Source: CBDCPI01 sp965220245 (lineage in GTDB: Bacteria > Chloroflexota > Dehalococcoidia > Lucifugimonadales > UBA3495). Taken from it: a stretch of 64,000 nt of DNA. Below the pieces are notes generated by a model. That model saw only the letters and a list, made by a program, of their open reading frames with translations. It searched no databases and was not told the origin of the DNA. The stretch's first letter is position 1, and every line of letters begins with the position of its first letter. Below are positions 58,947-64,000 of this stretch, in pieces. The position numbers were made by a program, and so were the translations under genes. The stretch covers positions 31,879 to 95,878 of the forward strand of contig CBDCPI010000003.1 of NCBI GenBank assembly GCA_965220245.1, in the 5' to 3' direction.

Positions 58947-59537
58947 CTAGCCTGCCTTGGGCCCCAGGTCTTCTTGCAGGTCTCTCACTACTTGTTCCCG
59001 GCTGCGGGTCTGCCACCGGCGGCGTCGGCCAATAGGCTCATTCTCGATCTCAGGGAACACTTTCAAGGCCACGAACACTGGCCCCGGCTCATCGAGAATC
59101 CGTTGGATGTTGTTGGAAAACTCCTCCAAGTCGTCGAACGCGTAGGTGGCCGGGTAGCCGGAGCCTCGGGCGATGACGTCGTAGGCGATGTTCTTGGCGT
59201 TGGGCACCGGCTGCCCTCCGGTGGTGGCGTAGCACTCGTTATCCAGCATGAAGTGGTAGAAATTCTGCGGGTCCTTTTCGGCGATGGTGGGTAAGGCCCC
59301 CAGGTTCATTAACACGTCGCCTTCAGAGTCGAAGAGCACCACTTTTTCGTTGGGCCGCGCCAGCGCCAGACCCAGAGCGAATGAGGCATGGCCCCCCATG
59401 GCCGGGTCACCCAACGGCACGTCCCGGCTCTCCTTGGTGCTAATATCCACCCAGTGCCGCCCGCCTCTCCCGGGGATCACCACAGCATCGCCCCGGTACT
59501 TCTGGAACACCTTGAGCAGGTCTGGTGTATTGATCAT
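58947..59537 (-). CDS. TPP-binding subunit of a split 2-oxoacid decarboxylase (ComE-like)
   Basis: A 196-residue protein equal to the TPP-binding (PP) half of TPP decarboxylases such as sulfopyruvate or phosphonopyruvate decarboxylase. VVIPGRGGRHWVD, GDPAMGGHASFALGLALARP, and the TPP/Mg motif LFDSEGDVLMNLGALPTIAE with FMLDNECYATTGGQ are visible. It is 30 bases downstream of the partner PYR-domain gene. The substrate is not known; sulfopyruvate or a related 3-substituted pyruvate is plausible. Confidence 0.82.
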   Translation of the reverse strand: MINTPDLLKVFQKYRGDAVVIPGRGGRHWVDISTKESRDVPLGDPAMGGHASFALGLALARPNEKVVLFDSEGDVLMNLGALPTIAEKDPQNFYHFMLDNECYATTGGQPVPNAKNIAYDVIARGSGYPATYAFDDLEEFSNNIQRILDEPGPVFVALKVFPEIENEPIGRRRRWQTRSREQVVRDLQEDLGPKAG

Positions 59538-59567
59538 TGCAAAGTCCTAGTCCGCTAGCCAAGTCTA

Positions 59568-60089
59568 TTAACGATTAAAGCCGTGGTATTCGTCCCCCAC
59601 CAGCACGGCCACCGGTTGGCGGGCCTTCTCCGCTTCTTCGAAGGCCCGAGTGATCCTCGACGCGTCGTTGTTGTTCTCGATAAGGTAGTACTTGATGTTG
59701 AAAGCGTTAAGGAACCGCTCAGTGTAGGTCGCCGCCGTGTCGGTATTGTCGCCGTGGCGAGTATAGCCCCGGTATCCCACCATGAGCACCACCGGAATGT
59801 TCATGCCCATCGCCCAGCCGCGCAACGAGTCCCCCGACTCCATCAGACCGGTGTTCTGGATCAAGATGACCGGTTTGGCTCCGCCCACCGAAAGCCCGGC
59901 GGCGGTGGAAAACGCTTGGCCCTCCCGGCTCACGGCAATCAAGTCCAGGGTTGGGTCGGCTTCCATCAATAGGTAGAGCCAGTTGGTCTCGCTATCAGGC
60001 AGCCAGACCACGTGGGTGACACCGTTCTTCTTCAACTCGCCCAGGACCGTTTCAGGGCTGAGCTCCGCATGTTGTTGGGCCATTACCAT
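59568..60089 (-). CDS. PYR-domain subunit of a split 2-oxoacid decarboxylase (ComD-like)
   Basis: A 173-residue protein equal to the PYR half of the same enzyme type. GVTHVVWLPDSETNWLYLLM, LIAVSREGQAFSTAAGLSVG with the catalytic Glu, and VILIQNTGLMESGDSLRGW match ComD-like proteins. VVLMVGYRGYTRHGDNTDTA follows. The start may be the ATG at 60089 or the one at 60083; GGGGG precedes both. With the ComE-like gene it would form a heteromeric enzyme with the active site at the interface. Confidence 0.82.
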   Translation of the reverse strand: MVMAQQHAELSPETVLGELKKNGVTHVVWLPDSETNWLYLLMEADPTLDLIAVSREGQAFSTAAGLSVGGAKPVILIQNTGLMESGDSLRGWAMGMNIPVVLMVGYRGYTRHGDNTDTAATYTERFLNAFNIKYYLIENNNDASRITRAFEEAEKARQPVAVLVGDEYHGFNR

Positions 60090-60231
60090 CCCCCTACGCC
60101 GTAAAATGCCGCGGACAGGGCCGATTATATCCCCGCCGCATTCCGCAGCAAAGATGCGCGGTCATCTTCCGCTATTGCCACTCTCACCGGGGCTGGATAG
60201 CACTGGGAACGATAGCTGTTTTGAGAGTTTT

Positions 60232-60756
60232 TTAGGACTCGCTGATCTCTATCGTCTGAATGTCCAACTGCTCCGTAGGGCGGGAATTCTCCCCGCCTGG
60301 CCCGGGCCGCACCGGCGAGCCGGCCAAGGAGTCCAAGACCTCGGCGCCTTCGGTTAACATGCCAAAGATGGTGTAGTTGGGCGGCAACCCCACGTTATCG
60401 CCGTGGACGATAAAAAACTGGCTGCCGTTGGTGTTGGGGCCAGCATTCGCCATCGCCAGGGTCCCTTTGACGTATTGACGGCTAACCGGTTCATCCTGGA
60501 AACGGTAACCCGGGCCGCCGGTGCCGTCTCCCTTGGGGCACCCCCCTTGAATCATGAAGTCTTTGATAACCCGGTGAAACCGGCCGTTGTCATAGTAGCC
60601 TTGCCGGGCCAAGAACACGAAATTATTGACCGTCACCGGCGTTTCCGCCGGGAACAGCTCTAGTGTCAGGTCTCCCTGGCTGGTTTTGATGGTTGCTAGG
60701 TAGCTCTTGTCGGCGTCGATGGTCATGGCTGGCGGGCTGGAATACTGGCTTGTCAT
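60232..60756 (-). CDS. Cyclophilin-type peptidyl-prolyl isomerase
   Basis: A 174-residue cyclophilin. Catalytic segment YYDNGRFHRVIKDFMIQGGC (with FHR), SQFFIVHGD and the GTLAMANAGPNTNGSQFF stretch are the standard family motifs. No signal peptide is visible, so it is likely cytoplasmic. The start at 60756 is chosen as the first ATG after the upstream gene's stop region; the frame is open for 20 more codons. It follows a hypothetical gene by 19 bases. Confidence 0.92.
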   Translation of the reverse strand: MTSQYSSPPAMTIDADKSYLATIKTSQGDLTLELFPAETPVTVNNFVFLARQGYYDNGRFHRVIKDFMIQGGCPKGDGTGGPGYRFQDEPVSRQYVKGTLAMANAGPNTNGSQFFIVHGDNVGLPPNYTIFGMLTEGAEVLDSLAGSPVRPGPGGENSRPTEQLDIQTIEISES

Positions 60757-60775
60757 TTCTCTAACTCTCCTAAGA

Positions 60776-61213
60776 TTAGCCTTTGCGGTGGGACTTGGTC
60801 TCGGCCCAAGCGACAATCTTGGGCATGGCGGCGTCGATGTCCCGCTGGTCGACCCCTCGCGCCACGTCTTCGGCCTCGCAACGAATGAGCATGATGGGCA
60901 ACCGGGTCTTGATCTTGTCCAAGGCCCAAGCCAAGGGGTCTCCCTCAGCGGTGTAGTCCAACTCCAGTCGTTCGTTCTTCTTGATGGCGGCGTTGCGGTA
61001 GTGGTAATGGGGCGCTACTTGGAAGCAGTCCAAGCGCAGCAACTCTTTGTCTTGGTCCGGCAGGTCGTTACCGTAGACGTGGATACAAATCCCCTCATCC
61101 CGGCCTTCCAACATCCGGTACTCCAGACCAAAGGTCACCACACCGGCGGGGATTAACTCCTCCGACCCGCCGGTCTCACCCCCCATCTGAGCGTGCATTA
61201 CTGGTTGGGTCAT
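60776..61213 (-). CDS. Conserved-looking hypothetical protein
   Basis: A 145-residue protein with a beta-rich first half, VVTFGLEYRMLEGRDEGICI and HVYGNDLPDQDKELLRLDCF, and a helical end, LAWALDKIKTRLPIMLIRCE. The segment APHYHYRN may bind metal. Codon use and frame look like a real gene and GGAGG lies upstream. It precedes the cyclophilin gene on the same strand. No family was recognised. Confidence 0.6.
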   Translation of the reverse strand: MTQPVMHAQMGGETGGSEELIPAGVVTFGLEYRMLEGRDEGICIHVYGNDLPDQDKELLRLDCFQVAPHYHYRNAAIKKNERLELDYTAEGDPLAWALDKIKTRLPIMLIRCEAEDVARGVDQRDIDAAMPKIVAWAETKSHRKG

Positions 61214-61339
61214 TGTCCGATACCTCCTGGAAATTCACTCCGGTCACTTATTTGGGCCACCCAGATTATAACCTTCCGGCCTCAACCGCCTCAATCCTGG
61301 GCTAGGGTCTTTCAATTGTCCCAAGAACCCCGTGTCCCA

Positions 61340-61598
61340 AGAACCCCGCCCCAACTGTCATTCCGAACGCAGTGAGGAATCTAAAATTCTTCGGTGGCAG
61401 AACGATGTGGAGGACAGGGATTTTAGACCCCTCGCTCTGCTCGGGGTGACAATTACTGATGCGTGAATAAGTTTCTAAACTATCCCCTCCCCCGTCGTTC
61501 CGGCGAAGGCCGGAATCCAGAAATTCTGAGGACAAAGAACCCTTCGACAAGCTCAGGAGACGAGGACTGGTTTAGGTAATCGTTCACCTATCAGTAAA
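61340..61598. repeat. Two adjoining dispersed palindromic repeats
   Basis: The first unit (61350-61450) runs from TGTCATTCCGAACGCAGTGA to CTCGCTCTGCTCGGGGTGACA, an imperfect hairpin. The second (61453-61598) has ends TTACTGATGCGTGAATAA and an inverse TTCACCTATCAGTAA, the same family as the 113-bp element at 58.8 kb, and includes CCCTTCGACAAGCTCAGGA. Non-coding. Confidence 0.65.
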
Positions 61599-61647
61599 TG
61601 ACCCTGAATCTTGGGCACCACTTGTATTTCTTAAACATCGGCAGGTC

Positions 61648-61653
61648 TATAAT
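61648..61653 (+). promoter_or_regulatory. Possible -10 box ahead of the amino-acid dehydrogenase
   Basis: TATAAT is present 125 bases before the start codon. The best -35 candidate, TTGTAT at 61622-61627, is 20 bases away, which is longer than usual. Confidence 0.35.
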
Positions 61654-61777
61654 AGAATAGTGATAGATGGGAACCTGACCGGAGAGCGCCGATAGAACTG
61701 CTTTTGGATGGCCGAAACATACTTGGCTGAGGCGGTTTCTAATTTTGCTCCAAGCTCATTGGAGGAGGTCCCAACTA

Positions 61778-62848
61778 ATGGAAATGTTTGAATATCTGGA
61801 GGCTAACGGGCACGAGCAGGTAGTGTTTTGCTCCGATCCGGCTACGGGTCTGAGAGCCGTAATCGCGGTCCACGACACCACCCTTGGTCCGGCCTGCGGC
61901 GGGACCCGGATGTGGCCTTATGAGTCGGAGGCCGACGCCGTCAAGGACGCCCTGCGGTTGTCGCGGGCCATGACCTACAAGTCGGCGGCGGCGGACCTTC
62001 CGCTGGGAGGCGGCAAGGGAGTGTTGATCGGGGACTCCCGCACCCAAAAAACGGAGGCCCTCCTGCGCTCCTACGGGGCATTTGTCGATACCCTGGGCGG
62101 GCGCTACCTTACGACCACCGACGTCGGCACCACGACTCGTGACTTGGAATACATTCACTTGGAAACCAGCCATGTGGTGGGGTTGCCGGTGCTGGCCGGC
62201 GGCAGCGGCGACACCTCCATCATGACCGGTCTGGGCCTGTACATGGGCATGAAAGCCTGCGCCCTGGAGATGTGGGGGTCCGACTCGCTAAGCGGCAAGA
62301 GGGTGGCGCTCCAAGGATTCGGGAAGGTGGCGTCCCGCACGGCCCACCACCTGCTAGAAGAGGACGCCCAGTTGGTAGTGACGGATATATACGAGGGGGC
62401 TTTGGACCGGGCTCGGGACTTGAACCTCAAAGTAGTCGGCCAAGACAAGATCTATGACTCGGATTGCGACATATTCGCTCCGTGCGCCTTGGGCGGCATC
62501 CTCAACGAAGATACCATTCCCAGACTCAAGGCCCGGGTGGTGGCCGGGGCGGCCAATAACCAACTACGCAGCGATGAAGATGGTGAGGAGTTGCACCGGA
62601 GGGGCATACTCTACGCCCCGGATTACATAGTTAACGCCGGAGGCATAATCAACGCTGCCTCTGAAATCGGCGTCGCTTACAGTGCCGAGCGGGCGCGGGA
62701 GAAAACCGAGCGGATCTATGACATTATCGGCCGGGTGATCCAAATCTCGAAGTCGGAGGAGATACCCACCGCCTTGGCCGCTGACCGGTTGGCGGAAGAG
62801 AGAATAGCCTCAGTAAAATCCATGCGTAGAATGCACCGGCCGGGCTAA
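61778..62848 (+). CDS. Leu/Phe/Val dehydrogenase family protein
   Basis: A 356-residue amino-acid dehydrogenase that catalyses reversible oxidative deamination with NAD+. LGPACGGTRMWPYESEADAV, the catalytic Lys in SAAADLPLGGGKGVLIGDS, DVGTTTRDLEYIHLETSHVV, and the Rossmann loop VALQGFGKVASRTAHHLLEE (GxGxVA) are all conserved. IVNAGGIINAASE is the late family motif. The start at 61778 is chosen for GGAGGAGG. Leucine or a branched-chain amino acid is the likely substrate. Confidence 0.92.
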   Translation: MEMFEYLEANGHEQVVFCSDPATGLRAVIAVHDTTLGPACGGTRMWPYESEADAVKDALRLSRAMTYKSAAADLPLGGGKGVLIGDSRTQKTEALLRSYGAFVDTLGGRYLTTTDVGTTTRDLEYIHLETSHVVGLPVLAGGSGDTSIMTGLGLYMGMKACALEMWGSDSLSGKRVALQGFGKVASRTAHHLLEEDAQLVVTDIYEGALDRARDLNLKVVGQDKIYDSDCDIFAPCALGGILNEDTIPRLKARVVAGAANNQLRSDEDGEELHRRGILYAPDYIVNAGGIINAASEIGVAYSAERAREKTERIYDIIGRVIQISKSEEIPTALAADRLAEERIASVKSMRRMHRPG

Positions 62849-62974
62849 GCCGGTCCGAATTCCCCCGTAGTCAACTCCTAAATATAAAGACGATGGCCCC
62901 CGCACCGGGGCCTTCGAGGTCTGTGGCGCGAGGGTCATTGTCACTGTAGACCACCTTGGCCACCGCCAAGCACC

Positions 62975-63053
62975 TCCCCTCATCCCTTCGACAAGCTCAG
63001 GACAAGCTTAACCTTCTCCCCCAGGAGAAGGGACTTTTGAAACATCCTCTTAC
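62975..63053. repeat. Palindromic repeat beside the CDGSH gene
   Basis: CCCTTCGACAAGCTCAGGAC and then CCTTCTCCCCCAGGAGAAGG, followed by CATCCTCTTA, the inverse of part of the repeat near 3.1 kb. The gap 62849-63049 is otherwise empty apart from a small GC hairpin near 62896-62912. Confidence 0.55.
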
Positions 63054-63256
63054 GCGGCTTTGGTGTCGGCCTGGAACCCTTCGCGCATGTGAGAGCCGTC
63101 GCAAAACGGTTTGTTGCCGGAGTGCCCGCAGCGGCACATCGCTACCCACTGGCCTTCGGGGACTGGGAAAGCGTTGCCGTCTTGGTCGACTATCTCGATG
63201 GGGCCGGAGATCCGGTTTGGCCCGTTGACACGGACCTCGATCCTGACGTCAGGCAT
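63050..63256 (-). CDS. CDGSH iron-sulfur domain protein
   Basis: A 68-residue protein with the CDGSH-type [2Fe-2S] motif: MCRCGHSGNKPFCDGSHMRE, where three Cys and one His bind the cluster (C-x-C-x-n-C-D-G-x-H). ISGPIEIVDQDGNAF forms the preceding strands. GGAGGATGTC lies before the ATG. Such proteins act as redox or cluster-transfer proteins. It is cytoplasmic by sequence. Confidence 0.92.
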   Translation of the reverse strand: MPDVRIEVRVNGPNRISGPIEIVDQDGNAFPVPEGQWVAMCRCGHSGNKPFCDGSHMREGFQADTKAA

Positions 63257-63389
63257 GACATCCTCCTGTTATCGGTTCGGTCTAACTTGTGGAGTGGGGC
63301 CCCTGGGACCCAACGCCCAACTATAGGCGCCGGTTAGCAAGTCTGCCATCAGCGGCAAAGGGTGTCAAGCGGCGACGGCTCTCGACAAT

Positions 63390-64000
63390 TTATTCCCGGA
63401 CCGGACCCGGTCCGGCCACCCGGACCCGCTCATCGGCAAGCGGGAGTTGGGCCGGGCGCTCTCCCCTGACGATGACAATTGCTACGCCCAACACCAACAG
63501 CCCGCCCATTAAGAAAAACGCCCGCTGCAAGCCGCTGACAAAGGCCCCGGCTACCTCTGGAGAGACCACGTCCAGGCTGGGCTCGATTCCCAAGGAACCC
63601 ATGGTGAACACAATTACCGCGGTTGCCACGGCAATGCTGGCGACGTTGGCCGAGTTTCGCACCAACTGGGTCAGGGCCGCAATCACCCCGTAGCTGGAGC
63701 GTTCCACCGCGCTCAGGATGGAACTGTTGTTGGGCGAGTTGAACAGCCCGGTACCGATGCTCTGAAGCATCAGCATAGCTACTACCAAGGTTACCGAGGA
63801 ATCCTCCCTTAGTTGGGTCGCCAGGATGAACCACGCCAGGGCGGAGAGGGCCAGTCCGCTGACAGTAATAATGCGCCAACCGAAGCGGTCGGACCAGCGG
63901 CCAGCCAGCGGGCCCACCACGACCATGCAAAGGGCTGGCGGTATCATCAGCAAGCCGATGTCCCGGGGGCTGAACTCCAATACGCGCTGTAGATAAAAGG
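63390..64000 (-). CDS. MFS transporter, C-terminal part (cut by the window edge)
   Basis: The last 200 or so residues of a drug:H+ antiporter-type MFS protein (DHA2/EmrB-like). The frame stays open to the window end and reads FYLQRVLEFSPRDIGLLMIP, then CMVVVGPLAGRWSDRFGWRI, the loop motif between helices typical of this group, and SIGTGLFNSPNNSSILSAV. About six helices remain. The first half lies outside. Confidence 0.88.
   Translation of the reverse strand, partial: FYLQRVLEFSPRDIGLLMIPPALCMVVVGPLAGRWSDRFGWRIITVSGLALSALAWFILATQLREDSSVTLVVAMLMLQSIGTGLFNSPNNSSILSAVERSSYGVIAALTQLVRNSANVASIAVATAVIVFTMGSLGIEPSLDVVSPEVAGAFVSGLQRAFFLMGGLLVLGVAIVIVRGERPAQLPLADERVRVAGPGPVRE

Noticed and set aside
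1..64000. tRNA or rRNA genes
   Set aside because: No cloverleaf with a TTCGA-type arm and no rRNA core sequence was found by eye on either strand; short TTCGA matches lie inside coding regions.

Overview
The window looks like a chromosome segment of an uncultivated, fairly GC-rich bacterium, most likely a Chloroflexota of the SAR202/Dehalococcoidia type. This is inferred from gene content, not from a marker gene: a luciferase-like flavin oxidoreductase plus an F420:NADPH reductase, two cytoplasmic reductive-dehalogenase-like Fe-S/corrinoid proteins, a thiolase/DUF35 pair, a PEP-mutase-fold lyase, several TPP enzymes and VOC proteins, and many dispersed palindromic repeats. No rRNA or tRNA was seen.

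Layout. 0.2-7.4 kb: DUF429, a small retropepsin, catabolic enzymes (ICL/PEP-mutase fold, VOC, PIG-L deacetylase, gamma-glutamyltransferase, LigB dioxygenase). 7.5-14.8 kb: an accessory island with several toxin-antitoxin modules in different states of decay (VapC, HigBA types, a ruined antitoxin), an IS903-type insertion sequence that splits a small repeat-protein gene, a HAD phosphatase and an alcohol dehydrogenase. 14.9-23.7 kb: LLM oxidoreductase, two tiny desulforedoxin-like proteins, an IS630-derived MITE, a large anchored protein with a 1-kb Thr-Pro minisatellite and a TolB-like propeller, small hypotheticals, and F420 reductase. 23.8-31.6 kb: a type II restriction-modification pair, thiolase/DUF35, TPR/SDR, an inositol-phosphatase-like gene, and a NucS-like nuclease. 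31.6-36.7 kb: prs, an amidohydrolase and a tandem array of four retropepsin-like genes, one pseudogenised and one split by an IS630 element. 37.1-46.4 kb: housekeeping operons (thrC-ispH-flippase; argF-der-plsY-gpsA) separated by an IS701 element. 46.5-54 kb: a MITE carrying the second IS903-type copy, a hotdog thioesterase, a pentapeptide-TIR protein, and two paralogous RdhA-like genes around a Uma2 gene. 54-64 kb: a TPP enzyme, rsmI, a frameshifted MFS transporter, a split sulfopyruvate-decarboxylase-like TPP pair, cyclophilin, a Leu/Phe/Val dehydrogenase, a CDGSH protein, and a second MFS transporter cut by the window edge.

The clearest discoveries come from reading the mobile elements base by base. 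Both IS903-type copies have exact 9-bp target duplications. Removing copy 1 restores a 123-residue protein built of 11-residue repeats; removing the IS630 element at its TA target restores a retropepsin gene exactly. Several small MITE families with perfect terminal repeats are present. At least seven genes carry a single-base frameshift, some in homopolymers, which is either sequencing error or real decay and should be settled before function is assigned to them.
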